Part shown: piece by piece, positions 34,642 through 45,825 of the stretch | Layout of the letters: each line of letters opens with the position of its first letter | How positions within the stretch are numbered: the first letter of the stretch is position 1 | Assembly (NCBI RefSeq): GCF_030247185.1 | Contig: NC_080571.1 | Coordinates: forward strand, 10,670,631 to 10,734,630 | Direction of reading: 5' to 3' | DNA: 64,000 bases | Source of the DNA: Malaya genurostris | Taxonomy: Eukaryota > Arthropoda > Insecta > Diptera > Culicidae | The notes under the pieces: model-generated | Seen by the model: the letters and a program-made list of their open reading frames with translations, nothing else | Told to the model about the DNA's origin: nothing | Databases searched by the model: none | Position numbers and translations under genes: made by a program

Positions 34642-35819
34642 CGTTTTTTTTTTGTATTTTATACTTAATACTTTTTCGTTCAGTTCTTTTTGGATTCCAT
34701 TCAGAATAACTGTTTTTGTGATTTAGCATTGACAAAATGGCACAATTTAATGTCGTTTTCAGTTTTGAAAAATCTGAGTAGGGTAGATTAGTTATCTCAA
34801 ATAAGAACTGATATAAGAATGAAGTTCAAAACTGCCTCGAATTTCAGTTCAATAATGTTGAAACTAGTTTAGAAACTGGCTTCGAACAAACGGTTTGACA
34901 GCTGTTTGGGTGGGAACTGAATTAGGTTTGGCATCAAACGAAAACTACATAATACTTGATTTTATTTATATTTTTGGCTTTCTCATATAGAAAGGTTAGG
35001 CAATCACTGTGAAAACCAAGTTTTGAAGCGAGGCCCAGAGGGCTGAATGTCATATACCATTCGACTCAGCTCGACGAACTGAGCAAATGTCTGTGTATGT
35101 ATGTAATGCGCACTCAATTTTTTCGGAAACCTCTCAACCGATTTTGAAAAAGTAAAATAGAAATAAAATATTCTGAAATTCTTTTAAAAGTACCCGAAAC
35201 GTTCATCCAAATCCGATTTTCGGTTCCGGTATTACAGAGCGATTAGAGAAAATTTTCAATTTCATGAGTATTTTTTCACAAGTGATGGCAAAACAAGGTG
35301 CAAATTTTCATAAACCTGATTAGTAAATTCTTCTCGTTAACAGATCTTGTTAGTTGATGGACATCTAAACCTACTTTGGGAGTGCTAGTCCTCGGTTTCC
35401 GCTACCGGAAGCACCGATAATAGTGAATAAAAGCTTCAAAGCCGAAACTCACTTTGATTTCTCAGTAACTAATGTCGATCACTAAAAGCCCTCAGTTTCT
35501 TAAAAGTTACTGTGCAATTTCATCCAGATCCGACTTCCGGTTCCGAAATTATAGGGCAATGAGTATCAAAACTTTCAAACTGTCATACAAAATCGGTACG
35601 CATCGGTACGTGCTGGTAAGGGAGAAGAAAACGCTACCGCCTAGCACCCAGCTTGCTTAGTTCAATTTTGTATAACGTGCAGGGTTGCCACATTTGAATC
35701 TAAAGACTGTCCCAGAAAGTATGACCGCAACCAAAAACCGCTGCCATTTCGCAATTGCTCAGAATCTGTCAATTTTTATGGCTGCGTCCTGTTGTTCACA
35801 CTCTTCTCTAACCACTTGT

Positions 35820-36025
35820 TGTTTTTTTTTGTCTTGGCATTACATTCCTTTTGTGGAATTTGGCCTTTCTGTTTCAACAGACAACAGACGCAGCCGATTC
35901 TTAGTGAACAGAATCATTGCATGGCTAGTACTATGGACACAAAGAATCCTTCCAGGTCGGGGCTCGAACATACGACAACTGGCTTGTAAGACCAGCGTCC
36001 TATGCATTGAACCTCCAACCCGGGA
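35820..36025 (-). mobile_element. tRNA-derived SINE, family 2
   Basis: Perfect 7-bp target duplication CACTTGT at 35813-35819 and 36026-36032. On the minus strand the head reads GGTTCAATGCATAGGACGCT, GGTCTTACAAGCCAG and a B-box-like GTTCGAGCCCC. The body includes CTGTTGAAACAGAAAGGCC, and an A-rich tail ends at 35822. The body matches 49353-49503. Confidence 0.85.
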
Positions 36026-36101
36026 CACTTGTGCAGTTGTTTATTCGTTTTCATTATTTTGTTTCGAAATGCGTGGACTTTAGGCAGAACAACGTCGAAA
36101 A

Positions 36102-37085
36102 ATGGTGTACAAATGGTGCACAGAACGTGGACTGTCACTGAGAAAGATAGCAAATATGGAAGGAGTAAGTGAAAAAGCCGTGCGAAATGCAATCAGGAAG
36201 TTCGGTGAGGATAACACCTTTGAGGATAAACCGAAAACGGGTCGAAAAAAAGGTCCTGCTAACCCTCAGTTGAATAAACGTATACTGAAGGCGTTCGAGC
36301 AAAAGAAGGAGGTTTCAGTTCGGGATGTGGCCAAAAAAGTGGGCACTTCGAAGTCAAATGTTCTTCGTGCTAAAGAACGTTCGGGAATCATCGAACCTAT
36401 AAGAAGCAGAAATAACCAAAACGTAGTCCGAAACAAGAAGAATCGGTCAGGCCGAAGGTTCGAAAGCTGTACAATACGATTATTGCTGGAAATTTGAACT
36501 GCATGATCATGGACGACGAAACCTATGTGAAACTCGATTATAAATCCTTGCCGGGACCACAATATTTTACGGTGCGAGAAGGGCAAGTGTTAAACCAGTC
36601 CGAGACATCGATTGAAGTCGAAAAAATTGGTAAGAAAGCTATGGTCTGGCAAGCAATTTGGTAGCTGCGGTAAGATTTCGAAACCCCTTATCACCACTGC
36701 TTCAATGAACAGCGAAATGTACATCAAGGAATGTTTACAAAAACGACTTCTACCCATGATTCGAAGCCACAAGGATCCTGTTATCTTCTGACCAGATCTT
36801 GCTTCTTGCCACTACTCGAAATCAACGGTAGAATGGTATACTACCAAAAATGTCACTTTCGTCCCAAAAGACATGAATCCACCAAATTGCCCACAACTTC
36901 GACCAATTGAGGAATTTTGGGCATTAACGAAGGCAAACCTTAGAAAACATGTCTCGGCAGCCGAAACCATTCAACAGTTCGAAAAAGATTGGAAAAAAGT
37001 GTCAAAATTAGTCGCCAAGAAGTCTGTACGGAATTTAATGAGGAACGTTCGCAAAAAGGTGCGCCAGCTAGTCTACAATGACTAA
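36102..37085 (+). pseudogene. Tc1-type transposase, nearly complete, few lesions
   Basis: Starts MVYKWCTERGLSLRKIANME (an in-frame A-E-Q-R-R-K precedes it, so the true start may lie further left). Two helix-turn-helix parts follow (EGVSEKAVRNAIRKFG; KKEVSVRDVAKKVGTSKSNV). Near 36455 a one-base shift leads to LYNTIIAGNLNCMIMDDETY with the first catalytic D. An extra G near 36661 shifts WQAI before the expected CSCGK. At 36788-36790 a TGA replaces the W codon of the FWPDLASCHYSK block (second D). Then NPPNCPQLRPIEEFWALTKA carries the glutamate of the third site, and the tail ends QLVYND at the stop 37083-37085. Only about three lesions separate it from an intact frame, so it is younger than the other relics. 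Confidence 0.9.
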
Positions 37086-37424
37086 GTAGCAAATGTTGAG
37101 AATAATATTCTGTTGTTGTAGTCTAATATTATCAGTATATCGAATAAAATATGAATATCTAACACTTGTGAATTATATACAGCGAAATCAAAGTGCGTGC
37201 ATACTTTCTGGGACAGTCTTTATATTAACTTGACATAACTGAAATCTAAATTGAAAAGGTGATGGTAGTCTACACAAGGGGAAGTTTTTGATTTTATTCA
37301 AGTTTGAAAAAAATCTTGACAGAATCTTCTAGTGATGTTTCCGAAAAAAGAGGTAATAAAAAGAAGGCATCATTAAACCACTAGGTTTTTCGATTAGTTT
37401 TCTAATTCTTGAAAAGGAATTTTT

Positions 37425-37690
37425 CTTTCAGTGTACATTTTCGAGAGCGCCCAATTGTTTGTAAACAACATCTTTTGTGTACAAGTAACAGTCTTTGAGT
37501 TACAACGATTAGATGAAAGTGCATACATAGCCCCATTTTAAAAATTGGTCTTGATTCAAATCAATCTCTCTTTCAGTATAAAATTACTACATATTTTGAC
37601 ACCTTCAGTGCGGTTAATTTCTGGAATTGCACAATCGTCCAAAACAAATGACCAACAAAATTCAATCCGGCACTGGCAGAGTCAAGCCGA
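37425..37690 (+). repeat. Dispersed repeat S, copy 2
   Basis: Blocks TTTCAGTGTACATTTTCGAG, AGCGCCCAATTG, AGTCTTTGAGTTACAACGAT and TTTTAAAAATTGGTCTTGA match copies at 2720 and 45790 (inverse) in the same order. Confidence 0.5.
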
Positions 37691-38861
37691 TAGCCAGACA
37701 GATAATCCGGCATGTGACCAGTGGCGCCCCGGGAAAAGCTGTTTGAATATTAATGCGAATGTGATTCAATTTATCTTCATTTACTGTTAATTACGGAAAT
37801 GTTTATTGTTTAATAAAAACTTGCTCATCCGACGGTAGGTACCTAATAATTTGCTTGCTCGGAGGCGTTCGCCTTCGACCGTGTGCTGCCCTAGTCAGGC
37901 AGAGGAGGAAAATTAACCGATTGAAGAGAGAGGAGCTACAATGAAGTGATATCTTTAAACTTTATTCTTATGTTGAAAACTACGAAATTGACTCTGATTT
38001 TCAAAAGTGTGAAAAAAAATCAGATTGAAACCTCTAATTCGATCTAATCTAATTAACGAATAGGAATAGCAATCATCTAAAATATACCACTACCAAAGTT
38101 TGACATAATTATTTGACTTGTAGTATAAATTAAAAACAGATTTTGATTGAAAATCCAAGTTTGTTCTGCAAATCCCTAATCTACCAACCAAAACAAAAAT
38201 AAAATCCAACGGCAGAAGCCATTCCATCATACTAACATCTGAAAGCACGGCCAAAACGCTATAAAATTTTAATATTAATTTCATTCCCTTTCGCAAGCAA
38301 TCGTAAACTTTACGGGAAGCAAGAATCTGACAAACAGGTAAATTGGAAGCTTCCTACTTTGAATGAAAAATAATCACAGAGCAGATGGACGGAAACATTT
38401 TCCTTGAACGGACGGAGGCGAGAAAAAAAATACACACACACAGCTTTGGGAAAGTAGGGAAAAAATTGCAAAACAAATCATACAACTTGCCGGTGCTGTC
38501 TGCATTATTCATGCGGCAGAACGGGTGCGGCAATTATGTGCGCTTTGCGGCTTTATGTGAAATTAAAGATGAAACAAAAACAGAACATTAGTGCTTTCTT
38601 GATTACTTTGTTCCGATGCGGTTTGAAAGTGTTCCGATCTGGGAGAAGGAAGAGGAAGAGGAGGACATTCGGAGTTCCAAGCTGTATTTGGTGCAGCGAC
38701 TGCAATATTATAACTGCGCTTCCTTTGATGTTTCGCAGGGACACTGCTGAGCTGAAATTGCAGAGCTACCACTGCTGGGACAGAATTTAATGCATGGTTG
38801 TGCACTGTTCCTGCACCGACTACTTGGATCGATGAATAGTTAATGAGTTCAGCTCTGCTAC
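37691..38861. other. No gene recognised
   Basis: A short GC-richer part lies at 38385-38860. Open frames up to 168 codons on the minus strand (38563-39069) run into the hAT-like element and carry no motif, so they are not called. Confidence 0.4.
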
Positions 38862-39016
38862 CAGGCACGTACCCAGAGGGGGGGGGGGCCAAGGGGCCCT
38901 GGACCCTCCCGAAATCTGAAACATAAATAAAAAAAATGTTTGATTCGAAGCGTACAATGTCAAAACTAAATAAAATGAAAATTAAATACGGGGCAAAATA
39001 AACGACAATAATAAAA

Positions 39017-39053
39017 AGGCGGGTCGGTAATGTCAGAGACATAACTGGATGTC
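39017..39053. repeat. Short dispersed block shared with 45791-45823
   Basis: GCGGGTCGGTAATGTCAGAG followed by ACATAACTGGA recurs as GCGGGTGAGTAGTGTCAGAG and ACATAACTGGA at 45791-45823. It is probably the end of a repeat family. The rest of the element was not delimited. Confidence 0.6.
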
Positions 39054-39991
39054 GTGAATACGAAAACAACTGACATGTTCCTTAACACTTCTGAATATCA
39101 ATTAGTTGAATAAATTATGCAAGCATGCCCCTTTTTCAAATTTTTCGCAAAAACAAAGAAGGCTGCACTTGATCTCGATTACTGTGAATTTCACACAGCG
39201 AAAAGTGCACAAATCTAATCGAACAGTTCTACATTTGCACTAAACTGAGGCTATTTACCTTCGATTTGCGAGCAAGAAATAATTATAGTTCTTTAGAAAA
39301 CTTTTAGAGCCATACAAACGGCTGATTTTGTGTGATGCCCTCTGCCGTTGTCCTCTTTTCGTTGTTATTTCACCAATGCAAACAACTGGCAGTTGTGACG
39401 TAATCGCTCTTGTCGGAAGCGAAACTAGCTTTGCAAACGACACACAATACATCTACTCGCAGTGGCGATAGAATCCAAACTGATCCAATTTTTGTTAAGA
39501 TGTTTCTTTTTACGTGATTTCGTTTGTAGCTTTTTCACTAATGGGCGGTCCTAACGGCTATAAAAATAGCAGCATATAGAATTTTAATGTCGATTATTTT
39601 ATTTCGGATTTGCATTTTATTGAAAAAAAAAACTATCAGGATGCTGTACGGGATTCATTCCTGCCTTTCAGAAGGATCAAATTGTGGTAGTTAGATTATA
39701 TAAATCCTTTCACAGATCACTGAGCTATGAGCTTTAAAAATACGAGAAAGGCAAACGCGCCTTATGAATTATCCTCTTTGATACTCGTTTATACCAAATA
39801 TTTCAGAAAAGTTTAAATTTGAATTATTTGAGATTATGTCACACAACTGAAAAATTTTATCATTAAATTGTGATCATATTTCCGATGACATGTAGCAAAA
39901 ATTATGTTGATTCATTAGATACAACAAGAGATATTCACGATCAAAAACTTATCACTCTCTCAGAGGGTAAATTTTGAAAAGGCGCCCCATA

Positions 39992-41565
39992 CCCAAGTAG
40001 CAATTCGCAACTAGTTCTGATACGACAAAGTCCAAACTATGTTGCAACAAGAGCACGAATATGTGTTTTATGTTATACTGGTTAAAACATGGTGACAGCA
40101 ATGTTTCATCATAACATAACTTGTTAGGATATAGTTATTTATGTTTCCAATCATAACATCTTTGTGTCATATTGAATTAAATATAATTTATGAGCTATCG
40201 TTACTTAATCCAAACATATTTTTAATCACAACAATGCTTCTTGCCACTAGTTGAAAATATGTTTATTTGACTTCAATAGTAGCAACCCATAACTAGTTTT
40301 GATACCACTTAACCCAATTGTGTTACAACAAGAGCACGAACATGTTTTTTATGTTATACTGTTAAAACAAGGTGACAGCAGTGTTTCTTTATAACGTAAA
40401 CATTAAACTAACTATCAATTGTAAGTTATCGTTACTTGATTCTAACATATCTTTAATCACAGCTATGTTTTCAGCTACTAGTTGAAAAAAGGTTTATTTT
40501 CCGTTGCGAAACCATTATAAATACGTTAACGTATATGTGAATCGTTACTGTGAATTGATATAGCAATAACTTAGATCAGGCGCGTAGCCAGAGAAAATTT
40601 TCGGGGGGGGGGGGGGTTTTAGAACATGGTGATAAATCAACACATGTACAATTTATATCACAATGTTTCCCATGGGTTATAATTTTTTGTTTCGGGGGGG
40701 GTTTGAACCCCTAAAACCCCCCCCCTGAATACGCGCCTGACTTAGATATTATAAGATTATAACATATAATTTCTTCATTAATTCAGATAGTTATCGGTAA
40801 GTTTTCCCAACGTTATGATAACTAAAATGCAAACAAAACAATCTTTGTTGGCTTGAATATGGCGAACACAATATGGAGTCTCAAGAAGTGTATGAAACGT
40901 AAATAAAACCAGGATATTACTTTTTTCAAAACTACTTTTTACCGAAAATAGTGAAAGGTAGAATAATCATTTTTGTTCTATGCACTGTCATAAACACGAA
41001 GAAAATAATATAGAGATTGAACATCGATTATGATAATATTATAGTTCTCATGATATATGAATTTAAAATGATGAGAAATCACTCTACTTGGAATAATTTT
41101 GAGCATTCTGAACATAGGGTTATTTTGTTGTTTTCTTTTTATATCTTTATAAACAGATTTTGATTGAAGGCGCATAAAAACAGTTGAGTAAAATTGAATT
41201 CCGCTCGACAGTTTTTGGATCGTTGTGAAATTTGTACCTTGTATCAAGTTTGTGACTTAAAGTATTCTTCTGCTTTTTTATTGATGATAGAAAAGTGTTC
41301 TGTATTCATTCAATGTTTATAATATCGATGGTGACTAAGTTTCAACTAGTTTACTTAAAAACAAGTTATTTTCAAGTTATGAAAAAATAAGTTATTTCAG
41401 TATGGCATTACAACGTAACGACAACATATTTTTAGCCGACATAACAACTAGTAGAAACTGCGCTTTTTGAGTCATGCAAGCGGTTAGATGTTAGTAACAA
41501 TCACTCAAATATCTGGTTGCAAACTAGTCACAAACAAGCTAGCGTAACATAAATTGTTACTTGGG
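39992..41565. mobile_element. TA-flanked MITE with CCCAAGTARCAATT ends and an internal 277-bp tandem repeat
   Basis: The left end is CCCAAGTAGCAATT, the right end is the inverse of CCCAAGTAACAATT, and TA lies at 39990-39991 and 41566-41567. Internally, two diverged units of about 277 bp start near 40000 and 40277 (AACTAGTTCTGATACGAC versus AACTAGTTTTGATACCAC; ACAACAAGAGCACGAA; GTGACAGCA). A partial CAAGTAGCAATTAAAAC end also occurs at 45016. No ORF. Confidence 0.75.
40577..40739. mobile_element. hAT-type MITE, 163 bp
   Basis: Ends CAGGCGCGTAGCCAG and the inverse of CAGGCGCGTATTCAG. Perfect 8-bp duplication ACTTAGAT at 40569-40576 and 40740-40747. Poly-G near the left and poly-C near the right make it a near-palindrome. 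Confidence 0.92.
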
Positions 41566-41667
41566 TAGTAAAGTAAGTCGAATTCACGACAAAATACAGT
41601 TAATTATTCTGGATGACTGGAATATGAAAGTGTGCGAGCTTACCATAGTTGAGCAAGATTCTGCAAG

Positions 41668-41816
41668 GGGACGGGTATAGCGTCATGGGTAAGTCGATGT
41701 CTTTCACGCAGCCCGCCTGGGTTCGATTCCCAACCCCGAACATAGGATCAGAAAGTTTTTCTATCCCGAAGAGACGAATGACCATAAGGTTAAAACATCT
41801 ATAATTGAAAAAAAAA
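41668..41816 (+). mobile_element. tRNA-derived SINE, family 1, most complete copy
   Basis: Head GGACGGGTATAGCGTCATGG with an A-box-like TAGCGTCATGGG, B-box GGTTCGATTCCC, then CATAGGATCAGAAAG, CCCGAAGAGACGAATGACC and an A10 tail. Imperfect target duplication AGATTCTGCAAG (41656-41667) and AGATTCAGCAAA (41817-41828). About 149 bp. It sits inside the hAT-like element. Confidence 0.9.
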
Positions 41817-42324
41817 AGATTCAGCAAATTAGAAAAATATCCTGTCGTTGGATCTCGCGCATACTTATTTAGGACTAGAAAAACCAGCGCAAGTGCACTT
41901 CGAGTACAAGTTTGGCTGGATCCATGATTATACGCCAGAGAAATAGATGATTAAACGACAATGGACTGAAGTCGTCGCGGCATGAGTGCCTGGAAGGGAG
42001 GCTTAATGGGGCGGAAAGATCATGATGCCTGTTTTCTGGGATTGTCATAGTATAGTTTTGGAGTACTAAATTGATTAAAGACCGAAATCGCTGTGAAAGG
42101 GCCTTACATGCAGCACATGAGCATCGCTACCATAGTTAAAATCAACGATTTAGTGCTCCAATTAATTGCCCATCCACCTTGTTTACCTGATTTGGTCTAC
42201 TCGAACTGTTAGAGTAGACAGTTAGAAGATGCTTTCCGTTCTCCACGAATCGAAGTAACTCGAACCATTTCTCAAAATTCATCACAAGTCTTTTGGATTT
42301 TTGTGCTCTAGAAATGGACATTTA

Positions 42325-42659
42325 GGCTGTGAACCATTTCGTGGTTAATTTTAGCTTTTGGTTAACACTAGAGTGGTTATTTTGATGTTGTCAAAAATAA
42401 ACTTGCTCGAAAGCATGGTTATTTTTGACAGATTGATGGTTATTTTCCGACACTGAAAAAAATCTTGCAAAGAAAATTCTAATATCAATTCATTAGTCAA
42501 AATTATTTCTAGTACAAAATAAACCCAAATAACATTCCATCCGTCAAACTTTGAAATGGGCCGCAGTTTCAATTAAACTTAACTACTAGACACAAAATAA
42601 CCACTCAAATGTCAGATTTTAACCAACAGTTAAAATTAACTGCGAAATGGTTCACAGCC
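42325..42659. mobile_element. PIF/Harbinger-type MITE, 335 bp
   Basis: Inverted ends GGCTGTGAACCATTTCG and inverse GGCTGTGAACCATTTCG. The match continues loosely through a GTTAATTTTA block. TTA at 42322-42324 and 42660-42662 fits the 3-bp duplication of Harbinger elements, though a TA duplication with one more end base cannot be excluded. No ORF. Confidence 0.8.
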
Positions 42660-42924
42660 TTAGAAGGTCTTAAACATGTAGGATTGAAATGGCATAACAT
42701 TAAACGTTAAGAAATGTAATATAATAACTTTCTCTCGGTCATAGTCACAAATTTGATTTAAATATCTAATAATGATAGTTTCAGTGTAAAAGTTTAAGGT
42801 GCCTGTTAAAAACGCCAGTAAATGGCGCACCGGAAATTATCTATTTAGGCAATTTTCAGTAACATTATTTTTTCATTCTGGGCCCCTCCCGAAACCAAAT
42901 CCTGGGTACGGGCCTGTCTGCTAC

Positions 42925-45364
42925 CAAAGGCCGGGGACTGTTCAGTTATTGGGAGACCCTAATAGCATTGTAATGCACTTTCCTGTAGTTTTGTTCAAAG
43001 GATGACTAAACTGGACTATTATTGCGAAGTATAACTTTAATTTGATAAGCATTTGAAAGCTTACGATACTGTGATGTGTTACATTTAGATAGATTCAATA
43101 ATATTTGAAAGTGAGAATGATTTTTAGTATCAGTTCCATACAAGTCAAGTAAGATGTGTATAGGGAAAATCAAGCTGCCACGAACATTATATTTTCCCTA
43201 AGGGTTGTGTCGCTTTAAATCCAACCGAGAGAAAAAATTACCTGTCAATTCCTTTCAGTCACTCATTCCATCACTCTGCAGTGAAACCATTAGAACGACT
43301 AAAACATTCATTTCAGAAAAGGGTGTGTCAAGACTGACGCAAAGACACTGCCTCCTGCTTCGCCAAAACCCAATCTGTCCCACAATATCCGAACAGTCTG
43401 ATGGCCGGCATCGGCGTCAGACTCGTGACTGTTGGTGCTTTTGGAACAGCTTTCAGCTTTCACTTTCCTGGCACAAGACAAGGCGAAACTCGAAAGGAAA
43501 ATATGAAGAATTAATTAAACAAATCGTTACGGATTTATTGTCGATCCCGTCTTTCGCAGCATTCTTTTGCCGTTCGTTCGAAATCTGACAACCGGCATCG
43601 TGTTCCAAAACAAAAATACACGAGACGAATGGAACAAAACGCAAGCATGTTGGTGATTGCGTGAATTATGGTCATTAGGTTAGAACCCACAGACGAAACA
43701 GAGAATTTGCCGAAATCATATTCCACCCTTTGACATTCGAGCAAGACTATTCATTAACCTGGACGTTGTTCATCAATCACAATTGGTCAGCTTGACTCCG
43801 ACAGTGAATTTGCCTTCAGTTTTCACACAGTATTTCTTCAATTTCCTTGGTTGTTTCATGTTAGTTCAGTTTCGATCTTAGCAACCTTATTGAACGAGCG
43901 AAATCATACGAAAGAAGGTTATAACATTTCAATTGACGTAACACGGGCAAAGCAAAGATAAATAAAAAAAAAATTTAAAACAAACCTGGTTCGTACCCGG
44001 TACTTTCCAAAATGATCACACTCACCGCTTGGTGGAGCGCGAGATTCATTGCATCGTTGACATTTCTTCTAGAGTCTGCCATGAGTGAAACAAAAACCAA
44101 TGTCAACATTGTCTTTCATTTCACTACCGTTTAACGCTTTTGTTTATAATGGAAAAACTGTGTTCCTTAGAAAATTGCCAGAGAAAATCCCATCCGTTTC
44201 TTTATTTAATGTATATTAAATTAAATTGTTTTATTTTATGCACGGACTTGGTTCAGAAAATTGAGTCAAAACGTTTGTCGGGACTATCGATAAAACTTTT
44301 ACCTCATATGCGTCGCAATTCACAAACGCCGTGCTTCAATCACACGGACAAAAAAGTTCATATCTTCCTAATATTTATCAACTATGGATTATGATTTTTT
44401 CGTGCTTCGTAACGGAATGTCGAAAATCTGCTTTGTTATCACTTGAAACGAACAAGTTGAATCCCGAGTATTCCGAGGTTCTAGTAGTTGTACTTATTTA
44501 GCTTTATGTCCAACGTGAAACAGAAATATTGTAACCCCTATTCAATTGCTATAATGCATATCTTGTACTGTAAACTGTCCTCGTGCAATGAATTAAAATA
44601 TGCGAGAGATAAGAAATAAGTGTAATATCAAATCTTAACATATACAAATAAGCTTACGAATCGAAAGGGTTCTCGCGGTTTGACATTTGCATTGTAAATA
44701 TGAAGCTGGTAGCTCAGCAGTGCAGCCAGTTTATAGCTATTGTCGCCAGTTTCATGGAGTATTTATCTGTGGGCAAAGTATGTGCGTACTAATCGTACTC
44801 CTATTCATGTATATTCTTTAATTTTTCTCAATACCTTAAATCTAGTGTAATCCGTAACATTTCATCAATATTCATGCGTTTTTCTTCGGAGCACGAAATT
44901 GAAAAGACAATTTTCCAAAATTCTTTACTTTGATGTGGAGACGTTTTTGTTTAACATGGGTCGCCTCTAATTTATAAACTTTTGTCGTGAATGTATCGAA
45001 CATAACTACATTCCAAGTAGCAATTAAAACAAGTTATAATTGACATGTTTCACAATTGCTGCCGATCGGTTATTTTTGTTAGATATGTTAAACAATTGAA
45101 TCAACACGTTTTTGTAAGGGATGTGCAATTCATTCCTAATACTGCTTGTGAAACCAACTCAAAAACCTGAATGGATTGAGTTCTACATTCGGTTTTTTCA
45201 ACTGACTGTACGACAAGATCATTCGAGCAGTTTCAATTCCACAGTTTCCACTAAGCAAATATTACTGTTGTGAAACATATGAAACACGAACCTTGTTGCA
45301 CATCATACAAGAAAAGTGCGCTTTTCCAATCGCAAAATGTGGGAAGATTGTGGGAAGAGTTTTT
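42925..45364. other. No gene recognised in 2.4 kb
   Basis: A GC-richer patch at 43200-43800 has a 127-codon frame (43205-43588) with no motif. Near 43980-44060 a segment with GGGTACGAACC and CCAAGCGGTGAG on the minus strand is faintly tRNA-like and next to an A-run, so it may be a diverged third SINE. This was not called. Confidence 0.4.
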
Positions 45365-45515
45365 TTTTGTTTCGATTATAGAGGCTTTAACATTAATGTC
45401 ATTCGCCTCTTCGGGCCAGAAAAACTTTCCGACCCTATGTGCGGGGTTGGGAATTGAACCCAGGCGGGCTGCGTGAAAGGCATCGACTTACCCATCACGC
45501 TACACCCGTCCCCAG
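45365..45515 (-). mobile_element. tRNA-derived SINE, family 1
   Basis: Minus-strand copy with GGACGGGTGTAGCGTGATGG, B-box GGGTTCAATTCC, CATAGGGTCGGAAAG and CCCGAAGAGGCGAATGAC. Perfect 13-bp target duplication GGGAAGAGTTTTT at 45352-45364 and 45516-45528. Confidence 0.92.
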
Positions 45516-45569
45516 GGGAAGAGTTTTTGCTCCATGGCATCAGAGATGTGTTGAGCAATTTATAAAAAA

Positions 45570-45825
45570 TATCAGTTTAAGGGGATTGCACACTTCTTCA
45601 TTATGACAAACCATTTGTTTTGCACAAATAAACAGACCAATTTTACTCGAGACTGATTTTTAAAAGGAGTGAAGGTACTGTTTGTATTTGAATATTTCTT
45701 AAAATCGTTGTAACTCGGAAACTGTTTTTGGTAGCAAAAAAGTGGTTGGAAAACAATGAGGCACTCTGAAAAATCTTTACACTCAAAAAAGCGGGTGAGT
45801 AGTGTCAGAGACATAACTGGAAATT
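45570..45825 (-). repeat. Dispersed repeat S, copy 3, plus a short shared end block
   Basis: The inverse strand shows TTGAGTGTAAAGATTTTTC, AGAGTGCCTCATTG, GTTTCCGAGTTACAACGAT and CTTTTAAAAATCAGTCTCGA in the order seen in the other S copies. The block at 45791-45823 matches 39017-39053. Confidence 0.5.

Larger units (their letters stand above)
35703..37220 (+). mobile_element. Tc1-type transposon, near full length, TA target duplication
   Basis: Inverted tips AAGACTGTCCCAGAAAGTAT at both ends. TA at 35701-35702 and 37221-37222. Total 1518 bp, or about 1.3 kb without the 206-bp SINE at 35820-36025, which is a normal length for the family. Confidence 0.93.
34968..37395 (+). repeat. Dispersed repeat R with nested Tc1 and SINE
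   Basis: The left end, GGCTTTCTCATATAGAAAGG, is followed by GGCAATCACTGTGAAAACC, GAATGTCATATACCATTCGA and CTCAGCTCGACGAACTGAGC. Internal CATCCAGATCCGACTTCCGG modules occur near 35205 and 35522. The right tip, AGGCATCATTAAACCACTAG, is at about 37366-37385. The Tc1 element at 35703-37220 interrupts it. Confidence 0.75.
38862..42916. mobile_element. hAT-like non-autonomous element, 4.06 kb, with several nested insertions
   Basis: The left end is CAGGCACGTACCCAG and the right end is CTGGGTACGGGCCTG, which are inverted with one difference. A perfect 8-bp duplication TCTGCTAC flanks it at 38854-38861 and 42917-42924, as expected of hAT elements. A G-rich run follows the left tip, and GGGCCCC blocks lie near both ends. 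No hAT transposase was found. Inside are a TA-flanked MITE (39992-41565), a small hAT MITE (40577-40739), a SINE (41668-41816), and a TTA-flanked MITE (42325-42659). Confidence 0.8.

Noticed and set aside
38563..39069. 168-codon minus-strand frame
   Set aside because: It crosses the left end of the hAT-like element and its G-run, and shows no domain.
43975..44065. Faint tRNA-like segment on the minus strand next to an A-run
   Set aside because: The A- and B-box-like words are too diverged and no second copy was found in the window.
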